Part shown: piece after piece, positions 18,601 to 25,992 of the stretch
How the letters are laid out: every line of letters begins with the position of its first letter
Position numbering within the stretch: the first letter of the stretch is position 1
Origin: Ruegeria sp. ANG-R
GTDB lineage: Bacteria > Pseudomonadota > Alphaproteobacteria > Rhodobacterales > Rhodobacteraceae
Length of the DNA stretch: 64,000 nucleotides
NCBI RefSeq assembly: GCF_000813985.1
Contig: NZ_JWLJ01000002.1
Span: forward strand, 124,001-188,000
Direction of reading: 5' to 3'
Position numbers and translations under genes: made by a program
The notes under the pieces: generated by a model
Databases searched by the model: none
Told to the model about the DNA's origin: nothing
Seen by the model: only the letters and a program-made list of their open reading frames with translations

Positions 18601-21600
18601 CGGTGTCGGCGAGAGCCTGCGCGCGATAACCCATCTCAAAACGCTTGGGCCCGCGCAGCGCGGCCGTCAGATTAGCCGGTGGGGCCAATAATTCTTCCAA
18701 TACGGGAGCGACAAAGCCCGACAAATCGGGACGAGAGCGAGCGCCCCGACCAGAGACTTGCGGCACGTCGAGATCAAGCGTCGCCACGGTGATGTTAGGA
18801 AATTCGCGTGGGATGACGCGCGCGGGTCCGGCCAAGGTGCTCTTTTCAGGATAGCTGAGCACTTCGCTGGCCACCTGGGCTGCGCCCGAGCTCAACACGG
18901 TGAAATGCATCGGATGGCTCCAGCCTTCATCACCCATGGCTTGGGCAAGAAATAGCAGGCTGAAGAAGCCTTGTTCGAGATTGCGGTGAATAAAGCTCGA
19001 GCCGGGACGGAAACTCTCGCGCGTCGTAGTGAGCCACCCATGAAGCACCCGAGTAGGTAGAATTTCCCGCGATACGAGATCCGCGATCAAAGCATCATAG
19101 CTGTCTCTGCCGCGTTCGGGTGACAGGATGTAGTCGCGGTCCCCATCGCGAGCAAAGGTATCGCCTGCGCGTACCGTCAATACGGTATGACCGGCTTTGC
19201 GCAGTCGCGCCGAGACGGTATCACACAGACCAGCCTCATCCGCGAATACGAGCCACGTTTCCGGTGTGACTGCGGCGAGATCGCCAGTGACATCGATGTC
19301 GCAAGCGGCATAAGCCGGACGCCACGCAGGGCGCCACCCCCAATTTTCGGGGACGTCTTCGCGCATCAGCCAATCGGTATCGGCCTTTGCCGCAGCCTTG
19401 CCCGGTTCGATGAAGTAGGGGCTGCGTTGGAAGGCATAGGTGGGCAGCGGTAGGCGCATTCGTTGCGCTTCGCCCCAGTACTGACCCCAGTCGAAGCTGC
19501 CTCCCAAGGCCCATACCCGGCCCAGCATGGCAAGAAAATAGGCGTCGTCTGCAGTTTCATCCGCCGGATGGCGCAACGTGCCGATAACCTGATTGGCTTC
19601 TAGTTTTGGATGCTGACCTGCAAGCGAAGCCATGGCCTTACCGGGCCCCACTTCGATGAAGATGCGGTTTTTGTCTGCCAGAGCACCTATGCAGTCGGCG
19701 AAATGTACTGTGCCGCGCAGATGGTCCACCCAGTAGTCCGGGCTAGTGGCCTGTGCGTCGGTGATCATTTCGCCGGTGCGGTTCGATGTGAAAGGTATCT
19801 TTGGGGCCTTCAATTCAATGGAATTCAGATAAGCCCGAAAATCTTCCAGAATTGGTTCTAACATACGCGAATGCGCAGCAATATCGATCTGGATGCGCTG
19901 GTAATCCACTTCGCGTTTCTTCAAGTCTTCCTCAAGCTGATCAAGCGCCGCTTGCGGACCAGTGGCGACAGAAAGCTGAGGAGCGTTCACTGCGCCCAGA
20001 TCCAGATCGTCGCCTAACATCGGTGTAAGGTCTTCTGCCGAAAGGGCCACGGACAACATCCCGCCAGCAGGAACCGTATCGAACAACCGGCCCCGCAGAT
20101 GGACCAGCCCGATGCAATCCTCAAAAGACATGACGCCAGCGACACAGGCCGCGGTATTCTCGCCCATGGAGTGGCCGACAAGTGCGGCAGGTTTCACACC
20201 CCAGCTCATCCAAAGATGCGCGAGGGCGACTTCGCAGATCATAATGAGTGGGAGCTGTACCGATGGTTTCTGTAATTGCGCATCGGCTGCGGCTTCTTCA
20301 CCGCTTTCTGGTAGCCAAAGCGCACGGATGTCGTAGTTGAGCTTTGGCGCCAGAATCTCAAGGCCCCGATCCATCCACTCGGCAAAGACAGGCTCTGTTT
20401 CATAGAGATCGCGCGCCATACCGGCATATTGCGCGCCACCGCCTGGAAACATGAATACCGTGTCGGGTCGGTCGAGAGCGACATGGCTAAAAACGCGACG
20501 GGGATCGTTTTCAAGCAGTCGTGCGGCTGCTTGCTCATGAGTTTCGGCAACTACGACGCGACGCCGTTCGAAATCGTGGCGACCTTCGTGCAGGGTCCAT
20601 GCGACATCCGCCAGATTTTGTTCGGGATGGGCTGTGAGATGCTCCGCAAGATTGGTTGCATTATCTTCAAGCGCTGCTTTCGACCGTGCTGATAAAGTCA
20701 ACAGCTGAAAGGGCCAGTCCGAGGGCTCGGAGGTGGAACGCAAAGGCGCTTCTTCCAGTACGGCGTGGGCATTTGTGCCACCGACACCAAGTGAATTGAT
20801 ACCTGCACGCCGGGGGCCTTTGTGGCTGACCCAGTCTGAAAGCGTGTCATTGACCTTGAAAGGGGAGGTTTCAAAGTCAATGGCCGGGTTGGGTTTTTCA
20901 TAACCCAGAGAGGGTGGTATCTCCCGGTAATGCAACGCAAGCGCGGTCTTGATCATGCTTGCCACGCCCGCCGCCGTGTCGAGATGACCGATATTGGTCT
21001 TGACCGAGCCCAACTTGCAGAACCCAGTTTCCTCCGTGGTCTCTGCAAAAGCCTGCGTTAGGGCAGCAACTTCGATCGGGTCACCCAAATAAGTTCCAGT
21101 GCCATGACATTCGACATAGTCGATAGTGTCAGCGGTCACGTCCGCCATTGTATGCGCTTCCGAGATCGCGGCGGCCTGCCCGTCTACGGACGGGGCGAGA
21201 TACCCTGCTTTGGCGGCCCCATCATTATTGATTGCTGTGCCTTTAAGGATCGCCCAGATGTGATCCCCATCACGGATCGCATCCTCGAGTCGGCGCAGCA
21301 CAACTGCACCAGCGCCGGAACCAAAAACTGTCCCTTCTGCGCGGTGGTCAAAAGCATGACAATGTCCATCCGGCGAGAGCACCTCGCCAGGTTTGTAAAT
21401 ATAGCCGCGGTTTTGTGGCAGCTCGATCGTTACTCCGCCCGCAATGGCAATGTCGCATTCACCGGTCAGCAATGCCTGAGCCGCGTAATGTGCAGCCACC
21501 AGCGAGGTCGAGCAGGCCGTTTGCACATTTACGCTGGGGCCTTTCATGTCGAAGATGTGGCTTACACGCGTGGCAAGGAAATCCTTGTCGTTGCCTGTGT

Positions 21601-22048
21601 GACGCAACAGAAACATGCCGACATCGTCAACGAGATCGTGGTTGGAGCAGATGTTGAAATAAAAGTAGCTGCCCATACCGCAGCCCGCGTAGACACCAAT
21701 AGGCCCTTTGGTTTTGCTGGGTGGATGCCCCGCATGTTCCAGCGCTTCCCAGGCCACTTCCAGGAACTGGCGGTGCTGTGGGTCCATTATTGCAGCCTCT
21801 TTGGGAGACAATCCAAAGAAATCCGCATCAAATGTTTCGAAACCGTCCAGGGGTGCGGCGGCAGGCACGTAATCGGTTCGCTCTAGAAGGTGTGGTGCTT
21901 CGCCCGCCGCAACCAGTTCTTCTCGGCTATATCTGCGGATGGATTCAATGCCGTCGCGGAGGTTTTGCCAGTATATTTCAGGGCTGATAGCGCCAGGCAT
22001 ATGTGCCCCAAGCCCTATAATTGCAATATCCGTCGCAACCGTTGTCAT
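15617..22048 (-). CDS. Type I polyketide synthase KS-AT-KR-DH-ACP-TE
   Basis: 2143 aa. Ketosynthase 1-430 with Cys179 (VQTACSTS), His315 (VECHGTGT) and His355 (TNIGHLDT). Acyltransferase about 530-830 with GHSMGE (Ser627) and an AAHS motif at 724-727, so malonyl-CoA is the likely extender. Ketoreductase about 900-1400 with TGGFGGIG (1165-1172), FSSSS and Tyr1325. Dehydratase-like about 1400-1660 with His1412 in the N-terminal hot-dog block and Asp1580 in LHPGLMD. Carrier domain with Ser1794 (GGHSL). Thioesterase about 1870-2130 with GGFSGGG (Ser1944) and GDHDSM (His2103). No enoylreductase or methyltransferase seen. The dehydratase follows the ketoreductase, the reverse of the usual order. 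First gene of the minus-strand operon; likely extends the NRPS-loaded unit and releases it. Confidence 0.94.
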   Translation of the reverse strand: MTTVATDIAIIGLGAHMPGAISPEIYWQNLRDGIESIRRYSREELVAAGEAPHLLERTDYVPAAAPLDGFETFDADFFGLSPKEAAIMDPQHRQFLEVAWEALEHAGHPPSKTKGPIGVYAGCGMGSYFYFNICSNHDLVDDVGMFLLRHTGNDKDFLATRVSHIFDMKGPSVNVQTACSTSLVAAHYAAQALLTGECDIAIAGGVTIELPQNRGYIYKPGEVLSPDGHCHAFDHRAEGTVFGSGAGAVVLRRLEDAIRDGDHIWAILKGTAINNDGAAKAGYLAPSVDGQAAAISEAHTMADVTADTIDYVECHGTGTYLGDPIEVAALTQAFAETTEETGFCKLGSVKTNIGHLDTAAGVASMIKTALALHYREIPPSLGYEKPNPAIDFETSPFKVNDTLSDWVSHKGPRRAGINSLGVGGTNAHAVLEEAPLRSTSEPSDWPFQLLTLSARSKAALEDNATNLAEHLTAHPEQNLADVAWTLHEGRHDFERRRVVVAETHEQAAARLLENDPRRVFSHVALDRPDTVFMFPGGGAQYAGMARDLYETEPVFAEWMDRGLEILAPKLNYDIRALWLPESGEEAAADAQLQKPSVQLPLIMICEVALAHLWMSWGVKPAALVGHSMGENTAACVAGVMSFEDCIGLVHLRGRLFDTVPAGGMLSVALSAEDLTPMLGDDLDLGAVNAPQLSVATGPQAALDQLEEDLKKREVDYQRIQIDIAAHSRMLEPILEDFRAYLNSIELKAPKIPFTSNRTGEMITDAQATSPDYWVDHLRGTVHFADCIGALADKNRIFIEVGPGKAMASLAGQHPKLEANQVIGTLRHPADETADDAYFLAMLGRVWALGGSFDWGQYWGEAQRMRLPLPTYAFQRSPYFIEPGKAAAKADTDWLMREDVPENWGWRPAWRPAYAACDIDVTGDLAAVTPETWLVFADEAGLCDTVSARLRKAGHTVLTVRAGDTFARDGDRDYILSPERGRDSYDALIADLVSREILPTRVLHGWLTTTRESFRPGSSFIHRNLEQGFFSLLFLAQAMGDEGWSHPMHFTVLSSGAAQVASEVLSYPEKSTLAGPARVIPREFPNITVATLDLDVPQVSGRGARSRPDLSGFVAPVLEELLAPPANLTAALRGPKRFEMGYRAQALADTEDAQPMLQENGVYLITGGFGGIGLTLARRLMAHTEARVALLARSPLPPRKDWDRVLENTAPDDPLARRISAVRDLESAGGEVLCLAGDVSNIEDMRAVRAKVEERFGTVNGVIHAAGVIKDGLIQTKSMTEVEDVFSPKLHGLKVLEEVFPDGDLDWMALFSSSSTATTPAGQVDYVAANEYINAYARSRAGGQTKVIAIGWGIWADTGMAADAMALRTGTREPAPILPAGVPLLAEKTFDASGNRIFNAKYSVAEQWVLDDHRTSAGDALLPGTGYLELAAQALAAQGERAAFEIRDLYFLRPLAVSETETLDIAVQMPRSSTGYDLIVESGPEDARERNAQASLALLPMASPAPIDPAEIAARCAAPVEAAAGGWLPGAQEAHLRFGPRWRVLQKTALGDGEGLAELALPAEAKEDGAAGYRLHPGLMDLATGWAMALIKDYQPTHLWVPVSYQSVRVFRALPERVVSWVRNAGDNHADGEIASFDITVATPEGEVCVEIHNFSIRRMESSEGFAVTETEAAPVSVDDTEAQRQLSPAEERLRHNISQGIRAEEGGELFLRALALDIPQVIVSSLPLPDLIAQAEQTEDNETESQTFERPQLDSDYVEPVGAIETTLAGFWSDLLGVDQIGAEDSFFDLGGHSLIAVRLFAQIRKTYAVDFPISVLFEAPTIRKVATLIAERGVVAGGTESDGSSDANASRLERRFTHLVPMHADESGPRTPFFLVAGMFGNVLNLRHLAHILGADRPFYGLQARGLYGDEEPHRSLPDAARDYIAEMRQVQPSGPYMVGGFSGGGITAYEIAQQLRAAGEEVSAIILLDTPLPQRPHLTRRDRYMINWLNLREEGLSYVTTWARNRIEWELKKRRGEPVEDEEAGSKFHDAAIEAAFLESVGQYKVEPWDGPLTLFRPPLLARWEVAPGRLVDKHKHYMFPDNDWTRHVPGLEVFEVPGDHDSMVLEPNVRVLADRIRRVLEAAERPGQSGPLAPYLEAAE

Positions 22049-22894
22049 TGAAAACCGTTCCCTTGTTAAACTTGATGGTAAATCGTAATGGCGACAATAT
22101 CATGTAAAATTTTCTATCCACAGATTGCGGATTTCCACTAATTTGTCCAGTTTGCCTCGTTCTATTGGTTTGCGTAAACGCTCTTCAGACAAGAGTGCGC
22201 GAAACGACATACGTTTGTGAAAAACCCGTCAGTGCACATAATGCCCTGAACCGGAAAATTCCTACGCCGGGAGTACAACGCTAACAGGTTAGGGAAATTT
22301 TGCATGGCTGATTCAAAAGCTTGACAATTGGAACCCGATCTAACGGGGGATCAATGCGAACAGCACACACTTGACGGCAGATTTGCGGAGAGTATTCCAG
22401 CCAGTTGGTTGGCGGCAGCAGCTGATCTGCCCACGGTGGCGAAAGCGCAGTTGTCGCGTGAGCAATCAAGTCGAGAACAGCTTTGGCCGATTGAGAGCCT
22501 TACGCGTTCCAGTTTCTCGAAATGACCGACCTTCTAAGGCCTCCTTTTCTGGCGTGATATTTATAATTAAGCGCCACCCAGCTGTCTTGAAACCGATCGC
22601 TACATTCCGGATTTAACTGCACTGCGCGACCCTCGAATCGCGGTTTTCACAAATCATTTAGTTTCTGTTAATTTGGGTACAACTTTAAAGTGTTTGTTGT
22701 GGGGTATCCTGCTCGGCGCACACGCATAAAGTGTCTCCCTGAATAAAAAAATATTTATTTACAATAGGTTGATAGAATTGGCGACGCCCCAATATTGCAT
22801 GGGCGGTCCGTCTTGTGTTAGTTAACGTGATACATACTAAGTTTTGAGTGTCTCCGGTTCGCTTTTTTGCGCGACGGAAATGGGTGAGAGTAAC
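22049..22894. other. Long divergent intergenic region, no gene seen
   Basis: About 845 bases, lower in G+C than the flanks, separate the PKS start from the divergent VPLPA-CTERM gene. Short open frames here have no recognisable domain and no good ribosome binding site. It should hold the promoters of both transcripts, but I could not pick a convincing -35/-10 pair or a known operator. No pathway-specific regulator gene is present in the gap. Confidence 0.6.
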
Positions 22895-23587
22895 ATGGAT
22901 TCTAAACGCACATATATTGCAGCTTTATCAACCGCAGTACTGTCGGTAGCGGCGACTGCTTCCAGCGCTTTGACCGTTGACTTCAATGTTGGTCGAAACT
23001 GGACTTCGGGTTCAAATACCTACACTAGCAGCGACGGATCGGTGAATGTGGGCGTTGACGGTGTTCGCGTGGATCGAAACGGTACCGTCATCGACACAGA
23101 TAATTTCCTGACTGCAAGTTGGTCCGGTAACCAGGGCGGTATCGGCGTCTATGACTGCCGTCATGTGCGTCACGGCTATTGCCGCCACGATCAGCACACT
23201 ATTGATGGCGCCGGCCCTGATGAGTTTGCGCTTATCGATTTTGGTGGTCTAAATGTAGAAGTCACGTCCGTGACATTTGCTTATTGGGACCGTCACGATA
23301 CGTTTGCATATGGCACGTACAACGATAGCAGTATCCCAGCGTCCGCTCAAGTTTATGAAGAGGAACTTGGGAGCGGAAACACGAACCCCTATACCCATTA
23401 CTTCGGTAGTGGTGAGTTGATTGGCTCAATCATCGGGTTCGGCGCTGATGACTGGCGAGATAACTTCAAGCTGCAGAGCATTACCTTCGATATCGTTTCT
23501 GCAGTACCGCTGCCGGCTGGTTCAATTCTTCTGCTTACCGGTTTGTTTGGTATGGGCGTGATGCGCAGACGTAAGCGCCTTGCCTAA
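22895..23587 (+). CDS. VPLPA-CTERM sorting-domain exported protein
   Basis: About 230 aa from the ATG at 22895, which is preceded by GGGTGAGAG. Residues about 1-26 form a signal peptide (AALSTAVLSVAATASSALT). The mature part is rich in Asp, Gly, Asn and His, with a local His/Cys cluster YDCRHVRHGYCRHDQH. The C-terminus is a textbook VPLPA-CTERM signal: VPLPAGSILLLTGL, a hydrophobic helix, then MRRRKRLA. Such tails are recognised by an exosortase and commonly occur in bacteria that make exopolysaccharide, often next to its genes. No exosortase gene is in this window. Function of the passenger region is unknown; an extracellular matrix role is an inference. Confidence 0.88.
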   Translation: MDSKRTYIAALSTAVLSVAATASSALTVDFNVGRNWTSGSNTYTSSDGSVNVGVDGVRVDRNGTVIDTDNFLTASWSGNQGGIGVYDCRHVRHGYCRHDQHTIDGAGPDEFALIDFGGLNVEVTSVTFAYWDRHDTFAYGTYNDSSIPASAQVYEEELGSGNTNPYTHYFGSGELIGSIIGFGADDWRDNFKLQSITFDIVSAVPLPAGSILLLTGLFGMGVMRRRKRLA

Positions 23588-23606
23588 GCCGCAATGCAAA
23601 TTACTT

Positions 23607-23630
23607 AAACCGGCTTCGAGCCGGTTTTTG
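23607..23630 (+). terminator. Intrinsic terminator after the VPLPA-CTERM gene
   Basis: Nine-pair perfect stem AAACCGGCT/AGCCGGTTT with a TCG loop, continuing into a T run, 19 bases after the stop. Confidence 0.85.
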
Positions 23631-24053
23631 TTTCGCATATTGTTTCAAAACTACAGGAAAACGCTGGATAAGTGATTTTACGTGCGTATGCAAAGGTCGC
23701 TTGTGTTGTAAGAAATAGCAGTGAGCGAATTGCCCCGTTCTGGAAATAGTTATTAGAATAGCTCGTTGCGTGAGATTCAATCTTTACACGATAATACAAA
23801 AGACAATGAAGGCAATGCGATAGCAGCGTTGAAACTTGGTGAAAAAAATACCAGAAAAGCAGTCGATAGAGAGAGTATAAGATTTGTGGTGTTGGATAAT
23901 TTAGTGTAAAAACACTCTGGGGGAAGAGCGGCTTAGTTTTCCAATACCTGATTCTCTTTCCTGGTTGTGTTGTTTGCAAACGCCAATATTGGATGGCTTG
24001 TTTGCGGGTTCTAGTAGTTGGCCATTTTCTGGCTTTGGTTTGCGAGTTCTGAG
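23631..24053. other. A+T-rich intergenic region, no gene seen
   Basis: About 420 bases of low G+C between the terminator and the sugar transferase start. No open frame with recognisable features on either strand. It presumably holds the promoter of the sugar transferase gene. Confidence 0.55.
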
Positions 24054-24746
24054 ATGACTATTCAAGATATTAGTATTACAGGTAAGTCAGGGCATCGAGA
24101 TGTTGCCACGCATCCAGATAATTTCGTAACTAATCCTACGCGACTTTATGGCCAGATGTTTAAACGCATCTTGGATTTTATGATCGTATTGTTGTCGCTA
24201 CCAATTGTTTTGCCAATCATTCTGGTTCTTGCCATTTTGGTAGCAACGGACGGAGTCAATCCGTTTTATGCGCAACGCCGTGTTGGAAAAGATGGCCGTA
24301 TCTTCACCATGTGGAAACTTCGCAGCATGGTGCCAAATGCACACGCACTGCTCGAGGCTTATTTGGCAAGCAATCCGGCAGCCCGACGCGAGTGGGCAGA
24401 AACCCAAAAACTCAAGAATGACCCGCGGATTACGACAATCGGCCATGTTCTTCGGAGGACGTCTCTGGATGAGTTGCCACAACTTTGGAATGTACTGCGT
24501 GGTGAGATGAGCCTTGTGGGTCCGCGCCCGATGATGCCAGAACAGCAAGAATTGTATCCGGGCAAGGCATACTTTTCGCTTCGCCCCGGTTTGACTGGAT
24601 CGTGGCAGGTGTCTCAACGTAATATGAGCACCTTTGCCAGCCGTGCCGAGTTTGACACTAATTATGCAAACAACCTAACGCTGAGGACCGATTTGGGTAT
24701 CCTCTATTCCACAATAGGTGTAGTTTTCAAAGCGACGGGCTACTAG
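24054..24746 (+). CDS. Undecaprenyl-phosphate sugar-1-phosphate transferase (bacterial sugar transferase family)
   Basis: About 230 aa. One N-terminal membrane hairpin (MIVLLSLPIVLPIILVLAIL) is followed by the catalytic domain of the WbaP/ExoY/PglC family: FYAQRRVGKDGRIFTMWKLR, RRTSLDELPQLWNVLRGEMS, LVGPRP, and RPGLTGSWQVSQRN. It starts glycan synthesis by moving a sugar phosphate onto the lipid carrier. The protein ends at the usual place for the family (VVFKATGY), so it is complete even though an insertion sequence sits directly at its stop codon. The start at 24054 is a choice; another ATG at 24018 is possible. Likely the priming enzyme for an exopolysaccharide connected with the neighbouring glycosyltransferases. 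Confidence 0.9.
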   Translation: MTIQDISITGKSGHRDVATHPDNFVTNPTRLYGQMFKRILDFMIVLLSLPIVLPIILVLAILVATDGVNPFYAQRRVGKDGRIFTMWKLRSMVPNAHALLEAYLASNPAARREWAETQKLKNDPRITTIGHVLRRTSLDELPQLWNVLRGEMSLVGPRPMMPEQQELYPGKAYFSLRPGLTGSWQVSQRNMSTFASRAEFDTNYANNLTLRTDLGILYSTIGVVFKATGY

Positions 24747-24762
24747 GGTCAGGACTCGTTGT
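24743..24762. repeat. Left end of IS5-family element with CTAG target duplication
   Basis: CTAG (24743-24746) is followed by the terminal repeat GGTCAGGACTCGTTG. The mirror-image copy is at the right end with one mismatch. The last three bases of CTAG are the stop codon of the sugar transferase gene. Confidence 0.85.
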
Positions 24763-24766
24763 TGTT

Positions 24767-25156
24767 TCATAGCCAGAATATGACAGTGGCGGCGAGAGCG
24801 ATGACGGAGAGGAATACCTTTGGGCACCTGTCATAGCGGGTTGCCACGCGCCGCCAATCCTTGAGCCTGCCGAACATAATCTCGATCCGATTGCGCCGTT
24901 TGTAGCGGCGTTTGTCATATTTGACGGTGGCCTTGCGTTGCTTCCGACCAGGGATACATGCGCATATCCCTTTGTCTTTCAGGGCTTCTCTGAACCAATC
25001 GGCGTCGTAACCTCGATCTCCGAGCAGCCAGTCGACATTGGGCGGGCTGCTCAAAAGGGCCTTTGCCCCGATGTAATCACTCACCTGCCCGGCGGTAACA
25101 AAGAGGTTCAAAGGTCGCACTTTGCTGTCACAGATGGCGTGCAACTTGGTATTCAT
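24767..25156 (-). CDS. IS5-family transposase, second frame (orfB)
   Basis: 129 aa from the first Met, but the frame is open back to the slip site near 25191-25200, where the joined protein would read GGRGRLIGRTKGG and then this Met. It contains the second catalytic Asp in LLGDRGYDADW and the Glu in RNRIEIMFGRLKDWRRVATRYD. It is probably made mainly as a fusion with orfA by -1 frameshifting. Confidence 0.85.
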   Translation of the reverse strand: MNTKLHAICDSKVRPLNLFVTAGQVSDYIGAKALLSSPPNVDWLLGDRGYDADWFREALKDKGICACIPGRKQRKATVKYDKRRYKRRNRIEIMFGRLKDWRRVATRYDRCPKVFLSVIALAATVIFWL

Positions 25157-25176
25157 ACCGCCTTTGGTTCTGCCAA

Positions 25177-25524
25177 TCAGGCGACCGCGTCCCCCTTTTT
25201 GACGCCCAAACTGGACGCTGTGCGGTGGGCTTTCAGATAGGTGGCGTCGATCATGATCGTCTTCTCTTCGCCATGCTCAGCGGCCAGACCGACCATCATC
25301 TGGGCAAAGATGCCTTTGTCACTCCATCGTCTCCAACGGTTGTACAGGGTCTTGTGCGGTCCGTACTCCTTGGGCGCATCCCGCCACCGTAAACCATTGC
25401 GGTTGATGAAGATAATCCCACTCAACACATGCCGGTCATCAACACGAGGCTTGCCGTGGGACTTGGGGAAATAGGGCTCTAGACGCACCATCTGCGCATC
25501 GCTCAGCCAGAAAAGGTCAGACAT
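25177..25524 (-). CDS. IS5-family transposase, first frame (orfA)
   Basis: 115 aa N-terminal part: WLSDAQMVRLEPYFPKSHGK DNA-binding region, WRDAPKEYGPHKTLYNRWRR, and the first catalytic Asp in MIDATYLKAH. The frame closes shortly after a run of five A and five G on the coding strand (25191-25200 on the plus strand). A -1 shift at that run joins it to the second frame, as is usual for IS427-type elements. Confidence 0.88.
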   Translation of the reverse strand: MSDLFWLSDAQMVRLEPYFPKSHGKPRVDDRHVLSGIIFINRNGLRWRDAPKEYGPHKTLYNRWRRWSDKGIFAQMMVGLAAEHGEEKTIMIDATYLKAHRTASSLGVKKGDAVA

Positions 25525-25571
25525 GTCACCACTCGTTTTTCAAATGGTGAATCATGCCGAAAAGCGAAAAT

Positions 25572-25590
25572 CAACGGGTCCTGACCCTAG
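25572..25590. repeat. Right end of IS5-family element with CTAG target duplication
   Basis: CAACGGGTCCTGACC is the inverted copy of the left end, followed by CTAG at 25587-25590. Confidence 0.85.
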
Positions 25591-25992
25591 GCTCAGGTCT
25601 CATTATCCATCTTACCGAATGGTGGTTCACTGCTAGAAGTTTGATTTTGTCTAACATCTTCTGTTTGACTGATCCGCAAGTGACGTGCCTTGAGCTCTAT
25701 TTTTCCTAAGTCCCAAGGGGAAACTCGCGTTGATGATCAATGCGATCTAGTGGAAGTTGTCTTCCTTGCTCGCAATCGCATTTGATGGTGGACCTGATAG
25801 CCACGGGGTTCGACAGATCGGTTTCTTATCGCCGTATAGGTTACGACTGCATCGAGGCAGAGGCCATGCTGGCGGCTTTACCGCTCGAAGACGGAATGGG
25901 TTCATTGGTTGAATCTAACGCGGTAGCGGTTCGGCGCGCTCGGGGCCACAAGGATCGCGCTAACTCTGGCGGCACTGCTTCCGGCGACAGGT
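25591..25992. other. Intergenic stretch with no recognised gene
   Basis: About 400 bases between the insertion sequence and the stop of the enoyl-CoA hydratase gene. A 120-codon plus-strand frame (25740-26102) runs through it into the antisense of that gene; it has no recognisable motif or ribosome binding site and is not called. Confidence 0.5.

Larger units (their letters stand above)
24747..25586 (-). mobile_element. IS5-family insertion sequence, IS427-like, 840 bp
   Basis: Bounded by inverted repeats GGTCAGGAC(T/C)CGTTG and flanked on both sides by CTAG (24743-24746 and 25587-25590), consistent with a target duplication. It carries a two-frame DDE transposase on the minus strand. Both frames look intact and the ends match well, so the element may still be active or be a recent arrival. 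It sits at the end of the glycan locus. Confidence 0.9.

Noticed and set aside
9863-22048. Siderophore biosynthesis cluster, as annotated for some Atu3671-type proteins
   Set aside because: No TonB receptor, ferric-siderophore transporter, catechol or hydroxamate-forming ornithine/lysine oxygenase gene is present; glycosyltransferases and MBOAT dominate the surroundings.
22049-22894. Small RNA or regulator gene in the PKS upstream gap
   Set aside because: Only short frames without motifs and no convincing promoter-terminator pair were found; I record it as unassigned spacer.
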